Made by a program: the position numbers and the translations under genes. Under the pieces are notes generated by a model. The model made no database searches and was not told the origin of the DNA. It saw nothing but the letters and a program-made list of their open reading frames with translations. A DNA stretch of 64,000 bases from Amaranthus tricolor (Eukaryota; Streptophyta; Magnoliopsida; Caryophyllales; Amaranthaceae): NCBI RefSeq assembly GCF_026212465.1, contig NC_080063.1, forward strand, positions 560,501 through 624,500. The letters run 5' to 3'. Below are positions 1-13,859 of the stretch, one piece after another (position 1 is the first letter of the stretch; each line of letters begins with the position of its first letter).

Positions 1-3000
1 GAAGAATGAACAAGGATCAATGATCGATAAAGAATGAACAAGGATCAATGATCAATTACGAATGAACGATGAAGAATGAACAAGGATCAATGATCAATGA
101 AGAATGAACGATGAAGAATGAACAAGGATCAATGATCAATGAAGAATGAACGATGAAGAATGAATAAGGATCTATGATGAATGACGAAAGAACGATGAAG
201 AATGAACAAGGATCAATGATCAATGAAGAATGAACGATGAAGAATGAACAAGGATCAATTATCAATGAAAAATGAACGATGAAGAATGACTAAGGATCTA
301 TGATGAATGACGAATGAACGATGAAGAATGAACAAGGATCAATGATCAATGAAGAATGAACGATGAAGAATGAACAAGGATCAATGATCAATGAAGAATG
401 AACGATGAAGAATGAACAAGGATCAATGATCAATTAAGAATGAACGATGAAGAATGAACAAGGATCAATGATCAATGACGAATGAACGATGAACAATGAA
501 CAAGGATCAATGATCAATGAAGAATGAACGATGAAGAATGAATAAGGATGAATGATTAATGAAGAATGAACGATGAAGAATGAACAAGGATCAATGTTCA
601 ATGACGAATGAACGATGAAGAATGAACAAGGATCAATGATCAATGAAGAATAAACGATGAAGAATGAAAAAGGATCAATGATCAATGAAGAATGAACGAT
701 GAAGAATGGACAAGGATCAATGATCAATGAAGAATGAACGATGAAGAATGAACAAGGATTAATGGTCAATGACGAATGAACGATGAAGAATGAACAAGGA
801 TTAATGATCAATGAAGAATGAACGATGAAGAATGAACAGGGATCAATGATCAATGAAGAATGAACGATAAAGAATGAACAAGGATCAATGATCAATGAAG
901 AATGAACGATGAAGAATGAATAAGGATCTATGATGAATGACGAATGAACGATGAAGAATGAACAAGGATCAATGATCAATGAAGAATGAACGATGAAGAA
1001 TGAACAAGGAGTAATGGTCAATGACGAATGAACGATGAAGAATGAACAAGGATCAATGATCAATGACGAATGAACGATGAAGAATGAACAAGGATCAATG
1101 ATCAATGAAGAATGAACGATGAAGAATGAACAAGGATCAATGATCAATGAAGAATGAACGATAAAGAATCAACAAGGATCAATGGTCAATGACGAATGAA
1201 CGATGAAGAATGAACAAGGATCAATGATCGATGAAGAATGAACAAGGATCAATGATCAATGAAGAATGAACGATGAAGAATAAACAAGGATCAATGGTCA
1301 ATGACGAATGAACGATGAAGAATGAACAAAGATCAATGATCAAAGAAGAATGAACGATGAAGAATGAACAAGGATTAATGGTCAATTACGAATGAACGAT
1401 GAAGAATGAACGAGGATCAATGATCAAAGAAGAATGAACGATGAAGAATGAACAAGGATCAATGATCAATGAAGAATGAACAAGGATCAATGCTCAATAT
1501 CGAATGAACGATGAAGAATGAACAAGGATCAATGATCAATGAAGAATGAACGATGAAGAATGAACAAGGGTCAATGATCAATGAAGAATGAACGATGAAG
1601 AATGAACAAGGATCAATGATCAATGAAGAATGAACGATGAAGAATGAACAAGGATCAATGGTAAATGACGAATGAACGATGAAGAATGAACAAGGATCAA
1701 TGATCAATGAAGAATGAACGATGAATAATGAACAAGGATCAATGCCCAATGACGAATGAACGATGAAGAATGAACAAGGATCAATGATCAATGAAGAATG
1801 ATCTTCATGAACAAGGATCAATGATCAATGAAGAATGAACGATGAAGAATGAACAAGGATCAATGGTCAATGACGAATGAACGATGAAGAATGAACAAGG
1901 ATCAATGATCGATAAAGAATGAACAAGGATCAATGATCAATTACGAATGAACGATGAAGAATGAACAAGGATCAATGATCAATGAAGAATGAACGATGAA
2001 GAATGAACAAGGATCAATGATCAATGAAGAATGAACGATGAAGAATGAATAAGGATCTATGATGAATGACGAAAGAACGATGAAGAATGAACAAGGATCA
2101 ATGATCAATGAAGAATGAACGATGAAGAATGAACAAGGATCAATTATCAATGAAAAATGAACGATGAAGAATGACTAAGGATCTATGATGAATGACGAAT
2201 GAACGATGAAGAATGAACAAGGATCAATGATCAATGAAGAATGAACGATGAAGAATGAACAAGGATCAATGATCAATGAAGAATGAACGATGAAGAATGA
2301 ACAAGGATCAATGATCAATTAAGAATGAACGATGAAGAATGAACAAGGATCAATGATCAATGACGAATGAACGATGAACAATGAACAAGGATCAATGATC
2401 AATGAAGAATGAACGATGAAGAATGAATAAGGATGAATGATTAATGAAGAATGAACGATGAAGAATGAACAAGGATCAATGTTCAATGACGAATGAACGA
2501 TGAAGAATGAACAAGGATCAATGATCAATGAAGAATAAACGATGAAGAATGAAAAAGGATCAATGATCAATGAAGAATGAACGATGAAGAATGGACAAGG
2601 ATCAATGATCAATGAAGAATGAACGATGAAGAATGAACAAGGATTAATGGTCAATGACGAATGAACGATGAAGAATGAACAAGGATTAATGATCAATGAA
2701 GAATGAACGATGAAGAATGAACAGGGATCAATGATCAATGAAGAATGAACGATAAAGAATGAACAAGGATCAATGATCAATGAAGAATGAACGATGAAGA
2801 ATGAACAAGGATCAATGATCAATGAAGAATGAACGATGAAGAATGAACAAGGATCAATGATCAATGAAGAATGAACGATGAAGAATGAACAAGGATCAAT
2901 GATCAATGAAGAATGAACGATGAAGAATGAACAAGGATTAATGGTCAATGACGAATGAACGATGAAGAATGAACAAGGATCAATGATCAATGAAGAATGA

Positions 3001-4064
3001 ACGATGAAGAATGAATAAGGATCTATGATGAATGACGAATGAACGATGAAGAATGAACAAGGATCAATGATCAATGAAGAATGAACGATGAAGAATGAAT
3101 AAGGATCTATGATGAATGACGAATGAACGATGAAGAATGAACAAGGATCAATGATCAATGAAGAATGAACGATGAAGAATGAACAAGGAGTAATGGTCAA
3201 TGACGAATGAACGATGAAGAATGAACAAGGATCAATGATCAATGACGAATGAACGATGAAGAATGAACAAGGATCAATGATCAATGAAGAATGAACGATG
3301 AAGAATGAACAAGGATCAATGATCAATGAAGAATGAACGATAAAGAATCAACAAGGATCAATGGTCAATGACGAATGAACGATGAAGAATGAACAAGGAT
3401 CAATGATCGATGAAGAATGAACAAGGATCAATGATCAATGAAGAATGAACGATGAAGAATAAACAAGGATCAATGGTCAATGACGAATGAACGATGAAGA
3501 ATGAACAAAGATCAATGATCAAAGAAGAATGAACGATGAAGAATGAACAAGGATTAATGGTCAATTACGAATGAACGATGAAGAATGAACGAGGATCAAT
3601 GATCAAAGAAGAATGAACGATGAAGAATGAACAAGGATCAATGATCAATGAAGAATGAACAAGGATCAATGCTCAATATCGAATGAACGATGAAGAATGA
3701 ACAAGGATCAATGATCAATGAAGAATGAACGATGAAGAATGAACAAGGGTCAATGATCAATGAAGAATGAACGATGAAGAATGAACAAGGATCAATGATC
3801 AATGAAGAATGAACGATGAAGAATGAACAAGGATCAATGGTAAATGACGAATGAACGATGAAGAATGAACAAGGATCAATGATCAATGAAGAATGAACGA
3901 TGAATAATGAACAAGGATCAATGCCCAATGACGAATGAACGATGAAGAATGAACAAGGATCAATGATCAATGAAGAATGATCTTCATGAACAAGGATCAA
4001 TGATCAATGAAGAATGAACGATGAAGAATGAACAAGGATCAATGGTCAATGACGAATGAACGAT
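1..4064. repeat. Higher-order tandem pair, 1,885 and 2,179 bp
   Basis: Bases 1-1885 are repeated from 1886 with the same variants in the same order. Examples are the short monomer with GATCGAT-AAAGAAT at 15-40, repeated 1,885 bp on, and the unusual GAAAGAACG variant near 183 and 2068. The second copy carries seven extra 42-bp monomers (294 bp) at about 2.77-3.06 kb, so its later landmarks are offset by 2,179 bp (1801 to 3980). A third, more divergent unit starts at 4065 with the same opening short monomer. This pattern fits unequal exchange followed by a local seven-monomer expansion. Confidence 0.9.
1801..1809. other. Heptad-breaking landmark GATCTTCAT (12 copies in window)
   Basis: Here the 14 bp GAACGAT-GAAGAAT is replaced by the 9-mer GATCTTCAT, a 5-bp net loss that breaks the 7-bp phase. 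The inner ATCTTC is the reverse complement of GAAGAT, so this may be a tiny inverted patch. ATCTTCATG occurs at 1801, 3980, 12797, 18533, 19326, 22191, 22928, 24953, 27251, 32819, 34298 and 47201. The copies at 22191 and 24953 carry a T where the others have G just before it (AATTATC instead of AATGATC). All copies sit in a similar context, after a GCCCAAT-type or related monomer and about 120 bp before a GATCGAT short monomer. That suggests a single origin spread by segmental duplication, and makes it a good phase marker. Confidence 0.85.
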
Positions 4065-5599
4065 GAAGAATGAACAAGGATCAATGATCGATAAAGAATG
4101 AACAAGGATCAATGATCAATTACGAATGAACGATGAAGAATGAACAAGGATCAATGATCAATGAAGAATGAACGATGAAGAATGAACAAGGATCAATGAT
4201 CAATGAAGAATGAACGATGAAGAATGAATAAGGATCTATGATGAATGACGAATGAACGATGAAGAATGAACAAGGATCAATGATCAATGAAGAATGAACG
4301 ATGAAGAATGAACAAGGATCAATGATCAATGAAGAATGAACGATGAAGAATGAACAAGGATCAATGATCAATTAAGAATGAACGATGAAGAATGAACAAG
4401 GATCAATGATCAATGACGAATGAACGATGAAGAATGAATAAGGATCTATGATGAATGACGAATGAACGATGAAGAATGAACAAGGATCAATGATCAATGA
4501 AGAATGAACGATGAAGAATGAACAAGGATCAATTATCAATGAAAAATGAACGATGAAGAATGAATAAGGATCTATGATGAATGACGAATGAACGATGAAG
4601 AATGAACAAGGATCAATGATCAATGAAGAATGAACGATGAAGAATGAACAAGGATCAATGATCAATGAAGAATGAACGATGAAGAATGAACAAGGATCAA
4701 TGATCAATTAAGAATGAACGATGAAGAATGAACAAGGATCAATGATCAATGACGAATGAACGATGAACAATGAACAAGGATCAATGATCAATGAAGAATG
4801 AACGATGAAGAATGAATAAGGATCAATGATTAATGAAGAATGAACGATGAAGAATGAACAAGGATCAATGTTCAATGACGAATGAACGATGAAGAATGAA
4901 CAAGGATCAATGATCAATGAAGAATAAACGATGAAGAATGAAAAAGGATCAATGATCAATGAAGAATGAACGATGAAGAATGGACAAGGATCAATGATCA
5001 ATGAAGAATGAACGATGAAGAATGAACAAGGATTAATGGTCAATGACGAATGAACGATGAAGAATGAACAAGGATTAATGATCAATGAAGAATGAACGAT
5101 GAAGAATGAACAGGGATCAATGATCAATGAAGAATGAACGATGAAGAATGAACAAGGATCAATGATCAATGAAGAATGAACGATGAAGAATGAACAAGGA
5201 TCAATGATCAATGAAGAATGAACGATGAAGAATGAACAAGGATCAATGCTCAATATCGAATGAACGATGAAGAATGAACAAGGATCAATGATCAATGAAG
5301 AATTAACGATGAAGAATGAACAAGGATCAATGATCAATGAAGAATGAACGATGAAGAATGAACAAGGATCAATGGTCAATGACGAATGAACGATGAAGAA
5401 TGAACAAGGATCAATGATCAATGACGAATGAACGATGAAGAATGAACAAGGATCAATGATCAATGAAGAATAAACGATGAAGAATGAACAAGGATCAATT
5501 ATCAATGAAAAATGAACGATGAAGAATGAACAAGGATCAATGATCAATGAAGAATGAACGATGAAGAATGAACAAGGATCAATGATCAATGAAGAATGA

Positions 5600-8500
5600 A
5601 CGATGAAGAATGATCAAGGATTAATGGTCAATGACGAATGAACGATGAAGAATGAACAAGGATCAATGATCAAAGAAGAATGAACGATGAAGAATGAACA
5701 AGGATCAATGATCAATGAATAATGAACGATGAAGAATGAACAAGGATTAATGGTCAATGACGAATGAATGATGAAGAATGAACAAGGATCAATGATCAAT
5801 GAAGAATGAACGATGAAGAATGAATAAGGATCTATGATGAATGACGAATGAACGATGAAGAATGAACAAGGATCAATGATCAATGAAGAATGAACGATGA
5901 AGAATGAATAAGGATCTATGATGAATGACGAATGAACGATGAAGAATGAACAAGGATCAATGATCAATGAAGAATGAACGATGAAGAATGAACAAGGAGT
6001 AATGGTCAATGACGAATGAACGATGAAGAATGAACAAGGATCAATGATCAATGACGAATGAACGATGAAGAATGAACAAGGATCAATGATCAATGAAGAA
6101 TGAACGATGAAGAATGAACAAGGATCAATGATCAATGAAGAATGAACGATGAAGAATCAACAAGGATCAATGGTCAATGACGAATGAACGATGAAGAATG
6201 AACAAGGATTAATGGTCAATTACGAATGAACGATGAAGAATGAACGAGGATCAATGATCAAAGAAGAATGAACGATGAAGAATGAACAAGGATCAATGAT
6301 CAATGAAGAATGAACAAGGATCAATGCTCAATATCGAATGAACGATGAAGAATGAACAAGGATCAATGATCAATGAAGAATGAACGATGAAGAATGAACA
6401 AGGGTCAATGATCAATGAAGAATGAACGATGAAGAATGAACAAGGATCAATGATCAATGAAGAATGAACGATGAAGAATGAACAAGGATCAATGATCAAT
6501 GAAGAATGAACGATGAAGAATGAATAAGGATCAATGATGAATGACGAATGAACGATGAAGAATGAACAAGGATCAATGATCAATGAAGAATGAACGATGA
6601 AGAATGAATAAGGATCTATGATGAATGACGAATGAACGATGAAGAATGAACAAGGATCAATGATCAATGACGAATGAACGATGAAGAATGAACAAGGAGT
6701 AATGGTCAATGACGAATGAACGATGAAGAATGCACAAGGATCAATGATCAATGACGAATGAACGATGAAGAATGAACAAGGATCAATGATCAATGAAGAA
6801 TAAACGATGAAGAATGAACAAGGATCAATTATCAATGAAAAATGAACGATGAAGAATGAACAAGGATCAATGATCAATGAAGAATGAACGATGAAGAATG
6901 AACAAGGATTAATGGTCAATGACGAATGAACGATGAAGAATGAACAAAGATCAATGATCAATGAAGAATGAACGATGAAGAATGAACAAGGATCAATGAT
7001 CAATGAAGAATGAACGATAAAGAATGAACGATGAAGAATGAACAAGGATTAATCATCAATGAAGAATGAACGATGAAGAATAAAACAGGGATCAATGATC
7101 AACGAAGAATGAACGATGAAGAATGAACAAGGATCAATGATCAATGAAGAATGAACGATGAAGAATGAACAAGGATCAATGATCAATGAAGAATGAACGA
7201 TGAAGAATGAACAAGGATCAATGATCAATGAAGAATGAACGATGAAGAATGAACAAGGATTAATGGTCAATGACGAATGAACGATGAAGAATGAACAAGG
7301 ATCAATGATCAATGAAGAATGAACGATGAAGAATGAACAAGGATTAATGGTCAATGACGAATGAACGATGAAGAATGAACAAGGATCAATGATCAAAGAA
7401 GAATGAACGATGAAGAATGAACAAGGATCAATGATCAATGAATAATGAACGATGAAGAATGAACAAGGATTAATGGTCAATGACGAATGAACGATGAAGA
7501 ATGAACAAGGATCAATGATCAATGAAGAATGAACGATGAAGAATGAATAAGGATCTATGATGAATGACGAATGAACGATGAAGAATGAACAAGGATCAAT
7601 GATCAATGAAGAATGAACGATGAAGAATGAATAAGGATCTATGATGAATGACGAATGAACGATGAAGAATGAACAAGGATCAATGATCAATGAAGAATGA
7701 ACGATGAAGAATGAACAAGGAGTAATGGTCAATGACGAATGAACGATGAAGAATGAACAAGGATCAATGATCAATGACGAATGAACGATGAAGAATGAAC
7801 AAGGATCAATGATCAATGAAGAATGAACGATGAAGAATGAACAAGGATCAATGATCAATGAAGAATGAACGATGAAGAATCAACAAGGATCAATGGTCAA
7901 TGACGAATGAACGATGAAGAATGAACAAGGATTAATGGTCAATTACGAATGAACGATGAAGAATGAACGAGGATCAATGATCAAAGAAGAATGAACGATG
8001 AAGAATGAACAAGGATCAATGATCAATGAAGAATGAACAAGGATCAATGCTCAATATCGAATGAACGATGAAGAATGAACAAGGATCAATGATCAATGAA
8101 GAATGAACGATGAAGAATGAACAAGGGTCAATGATCAATGAAGAATGAACGATGAAGAATGAACAAGGATCAATGATCAATGAAGAATGAACGATGAAGA
8201 ATGAACAAGGATCAATGATCAATGAAGAATGAACGATGAAGAATGAATAAGGATCAATGATGAATGACGAATGAACGATGAAGAATGAACAAGGATCAAT
8301 GATCAATGAAGAATGAACGATGAAGAATGAATAAGGATCTATGATGAATGACGAATGAACGATGAAGAATGAACAAGGATCAATGATCAATGACGAATGA
8401 ACGATGAAGAATGAACAAGGAGTAATGGTCAATGACGAATGAACGATGAAGAATGCACAAGGATCAATGATCAATGACGAATGAACGATGAAGAATGAAC

Positions 8501-9500
8501 AAGGATCAATGATCAATGAAGAATAAACGATGAAGAATGAACAAGGATCAATTATCAATGAAAAATGAACGATGAAGAATGAACAAGGATCAATGATCAA
8601 TGAAGAATGAACGATGAAGAATGAACAAGGATTAATGGTCAATGACGAATGAACGATGAAGAATGAACAAAGATCAATGATCAATGAAGAATGAACGATG
8701 AAGAATGAACAAGGATCAATGATCAATGAAGAATGAACGATAAAGAATGAACGATGAAGAATGAACAAGGATTAATCATCAATGAAGAATGAACGATGAA
8801 GAATAAAACAGGGATCAATGATCAACGAAGAATGAACGATGAAGAATGAACAAGGATCAATGATCAATGAAGAATGAACGATGAAGAATGAACAAGGATC
8901 AATGATCAATGAAGAATGAACGATGAAGAATGAACAAGGATCAATGATCAATGAAGAATGAACGATGAAGAATGAACAAGGATTAATGGTCAATGACGAA
9001 TGAACGATGAAGAATGAACAAGGATCAATGATCAAAGAAGAATGAACGATGTAGAATGAACAAGGATCAATGATCAATGAATAATGAACGATGAAGAATG
9101 AACAAGGATTAATGGTCAATGACGAATGAACGATGAAGAATGAACAAGGATCAATGATCAATGAAGAATGAACGATGAAGAATGAATAAGGATCTATGAT
9201 GAATGACGAATGAACGATGAAGAATGAACAAGGATCAATGATCAATGAAGAATGAACGATGAAGAATGAATAAGGATCTATGATGAATGACAAATGAACG
9301 ATGAAGAATGAACAAGGATCAATGATCAATGAAGAATGAACGATGATGAATGAACAAGGAGTAATGGTCAATGACGAATGAACGATGAAGAATGAACAAG
9401 GATCAATGATCAATGACGAATGAACGATGATGAATGAACAAGGATCAATGATCAATGAAGAATGAACGATGAAGAATGAACAAGGATCAATGATCAATGA
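5600..9500. repeat. Higher-order tandem duplication, period 1,723 bp
   Basis: Variant order from about 5.6 kb repeats 1,723 bp further on. The GAATAAT variant at 5717 recurs at 7440, and the GAAGAATCAAC variant near 6150 recurs near 7873. The phase-shifting variant with an extra A (GAATAAAACAGGG, near 7078) recurs near 8801. After about 8.9 kb the offset falls to 1,639 bp, which equals loss of two 42-bp monomers in the later copy. Edges are approximate because adjacent monomers are nearly identical. Confidence 0.85.
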
Positions 9501-12500
9501 AGAATGAACGATGAAGAATCAACAAGGATCAATGGTCAATGACGAATGAACGATGAAGAATGAACAAGGATCAATGATCGATGAAGAATGAACAAGGATC
9601 AATGATCAATGAAGAATGAACGATGAAGAATAAACAAGGATCAATGGTCAATGACGAATGAACGATGAAGAATGAACAAAGATCAATGATCAAAGAAGAA
9701 TGAACGATGAAGAATGAACAAGGATTAATGGTCAATTACGAATGAACGATGAAGAATGAACGAGGATCAATGATCAAAGAAGAATGAACGATGAAGAATG
9801 AACAAGGATCAATGATCAATGAAGAATGAACAAGGATCAATGCTCAATATCGAATGAACGATGAAGAATGAACAAGGATCAATGATCAATGAAGAATGAA
9901 CGATGAAGAATGAACAAGGATCAATGGTCAATGACGAATGAACGATGAAGAATGAACAAGGATCAATGATCGATAAAGAATGAACAAGGATCAATGATCA
10001 ATTACGAATGAACGATGAAGAATGAACAAGGATCAATGATCAATGAAGAATGAACGATGAAGAATGAACAAGGATCAATGATCAATGAAGAATGAACGAT
10101 GAAGAATGAATAAGGATCTATGATGAATGACGAATGAACGATGAAGAATGAACAAGGATCAATGATCAATGAAGAATGAACGATGAAGAATGAACAAGGA
10201 TCAATTATCAATGAAAAATGAACGATGAAGAATGAATAAGGATCTATGATGAATGACGAATGAACGATGAAGAATGAACAAGGATCAATGATCAATGAAG
10301 AATGAACGATGAAGAATGAACAAGGATCAATGATCAATGAAGAATGAACGATGAAGAATGAACAAGGATCAATGATCAATTAAGAATGAACGATGAAGAA
10401 TGAACAAGGATCAATGATCAATGACGAATGAACGATGAACAATGAACAAGGATCAATGATCAATGAAGAATGAACGATGAAGAATGAATAAGGATCAATG
10501 ATTAATGAAGAATGAACGATGAAGAATGAACAAGGATCAATGTTCAATGACGAATGAACGATGAAGAATGAACAAGGATCAATGATCAATGAAGAATAAA
10601 CGATGAAGAATGAAAAAGGATCAATGATCAATGAAGAATGAACGATGAAGAATGGACAAGGATCAATGATCAATGAAGAATGAACGATGAAGAATGAACA
10701 AGGATTAATGGTCAATGACGAATGAACGATGAAGAATGAACAAGGATTAATGATCAATGAAGAATGAACGATGAAGAATGAACAGGGATCAATGATCAAT
10801 GAAGAATGAACGATGAAGAATGAACAAGGATCAATGATCAATGAAGAATGAACGATGAAGAATGAACAAGGATCAATGATCAATGAAGAATGAACGATGA
10901 AGAATGAACAAGGATCAATGCTCAATATCGAATGAACGATGAAGAATGAACAAGGATCAATGATCAATGAAGAATTAACGATGAAGAATGAACAAGGATC
11001 AATGATCAATGAAGAATGAACGATGAAGAATGAACAAGGATCAATGGTCAATGACGAATGAACGATGAAGAATGAACAAGGATCAATGATCAATGACGAA
11101 TGAACGATGAAGAATGAACAAGGATCAATGATCAATGAAGAATAAACGATGAAGAATGAACAAGGATCAATTATCAATGAAAAATGAACGATGAAGAATG
11201 AACAAGGATCAATGATCAATGAAGAATGAACGATGAAGAATGAACAAGGATTAATGGTCAATGACGAATGAACGATGAAGAATGAACAAAGATCAATGAT
11301 CAATGAAGAATGAACGATGAAGAATGAACAAGGATCAATGATCAATGAAGAATGAACGATAAAGAATGAACGATGAAGAATGAACAAGGATTAATGATCA
11401 ATGAAGAATGAACGATGAAGAATGAACAGGGATCAATGATCAATGAAGAATGAACGATGAAGAATGAACAAGGATCAATGATCAATGAAGAATGAACGAT
11501 GAAGAATGAACAAGGATCAATGATCAATGAAGAATGAACGATGAAGAATGAACAAGGATCAATGATCAATGAAGAATGAACGATGAAGAATGAACAAGGA
11601 TCAATGATCAATGAAGAATGAACGATGAAGAATGAACAAGGATTAATGGTCAATGACGAATGAACGATGAAGAATGAACAAGGATCAATGATCAAAGAAG
11701 AATGAACGATGAAGAATGAACAAGGATCAATGATCAATGAATAATGAACGATGAAGAATGAACAAGGATTAATGGTCAATGACGAATGAACGATGAAGAA
11801 TGAACAAGGATCAATGATCAATGAAGAATGAACGATGAAGAATGAATAAGGATCTATGATGAATGACGAATGAACGATGAAGAATGAACAAGGATCAATG
11901 ATCAATGAAGAATGAACGATGAAGAATGAATAAGGATCTATGATGAATGACAAATGAACGATGAAGAATGAACAAGGATCAATGATCAATGAAGAATGAA
12001 CGATGAAGAATGAACAAGGAGTAATGGTCAATGACGAATGAACGATGAAGAATGAACAAGGATCAATGATCAATGACGAATGAACGATGAAGAATGAACA
12101 AGGATCAATGATCAATGAAGAATGAACGATGAAGAATGAACAAGGATCAATCATCAATGAAGAATGAACGATGAAGAATCAACAAGGATCAATGGTCAAT
12201 GACGAATGAACGATGAAGAATGAACAAGGATCAATGATCGATGAAGAATGAACAAGGATCAATGATCAATGAAGAATGAACGATGAAGAATAAACAAGGA
12301 TCAATGGTCAATGACGAATGAACGATGAAGAATGAACAAAGATCAATGATCAAAGAAGAATGAACGATGAAGAATGAACAAGGATTAATGGTCAATTACG
12401 AATGAACGAGGATCAATGATCAAAGAAGAATGAACGATGAAGAATGAACAAGGATCAATGATCAATGAAGAATGAACAAGGATCAATGCTCAATATCGAA

Positions 12501-13580
12501 TGAACGATGAAGATTGAACAAGGATCAATGATCAATGAAGAATGAACGATGAAGAATGAACAAGGGTCAATGATCAATGAAGAATGAACGATGAAGAATG
12601 AACAAGGATCAATGATCAATGAAGAATGAACGATGAAGAATGAACAAGGATCAATGGTAAATGACGAATGAACGATGAAGAATGAACAAGGATCAATGAT
12701 CAATGAAGAATGAACGATGAATAATGAACAAGGATCAATGCCCAATGACGAATGAACGATGAAGAATGAACAAGGATCAATGATCAATGAAGAATGATCT
12801 TCATGAACAAGGATCAATGATCAATGAAGAATGAACGATGAAGAATGAACAAGGATCAATGGTCAATGACGAATGAACGATGAAGAATGAATAAGGATCA
12901 ATGATCGATAAAGAATGAACAAGGATCAATGATCAATTACGAATGAACGATGAAGAATGAACAAGGATCAATGATCAATGAAGAATGAACGATGAAGAAT
13001 GAACAAGGATCAATGATCAATGAAGAATGAACGATGAAGAATGAATAAGGATCTATGATGAATGACGAATGAACGATGAAGAATGAACAAGGATCAATGA
13101 TCAATGACGAATGAACGATGAAGAATGAACAAGGAGTAATGGTCAATGACGAATGAACGATGAAGAATGAACAAGGATCAATGATCAATGACGAATGAAC
13201 GATGAAGAATGAACAAGGATCAATGATCAATGAAGAATAAACGATGAAGAATGAACAAGGATCAATTATCAATGAAAAATGAACGATGAAGAATGAACAA
13301 GGATCAATGATCAATGAAGAATGAACGATGAAGAATGAACAAGGATTAATGGTCAATGACGAATGAACGATGAAGAATGAACAAAGATCAATGATCAATG
13401 AAGAATGAACGATGAAGAATGAACAAGGATCAATGATCAATGAAGAATGAACGATAAAGAATGAACGATGAAGAATGAACAAGGATTAATGATCAATGAA
13501 GAATGAACGATGAAGAATGAACAGGGATCAATGATCAATGAAGAATGAACGATGAAGAATGAACAAGGATCAATGATCAA
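8100..13580. repeat. 5.7-kb higher-order unit, copy 1
   Basis: About 5.45 kb recurs 5,736 bp downstream at about 13.86-19.32 kb, with the same sequence of variants. Matched markers include the landmark at 12797 and 18533, a 14-bp-deleted monomer near 12405 and 18141, an AATCATC variant near 12150 and 17886, and the +1 variant near 8801 and 14537. Isolated substitutions separate the copies, for example GCAGAATG at about 18062 against GAAGAATG at about 12326. The period is not a multiple of 42 or 7 because the unit contains phase-breaking monomers, so it was duplicated as one block. Confidence 0.88.
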
Positions 13581-13859
13581 TGAAGAATGAACGATGAAGA
13601 ATGAACAAGGATCAATGATCAATGAAGAATGAACGATGAAGAATGAATAAGGATCAATGATTAATGAAGAATGAACGATGAAGAATGAATAAGGATCAAT
13701 GTTCAATGACGAATGAACTATGAAGAATGAACAAGGATCAATGATCAATGAAGAATAAACGATGAAGAATGAAAAAGGATCAATGATCAATGAAGAATGA
13801 ACGATGAAGAATGAACAAGGATTAATGATCAATGAAGAATGAACGATGAAGAATGAACA

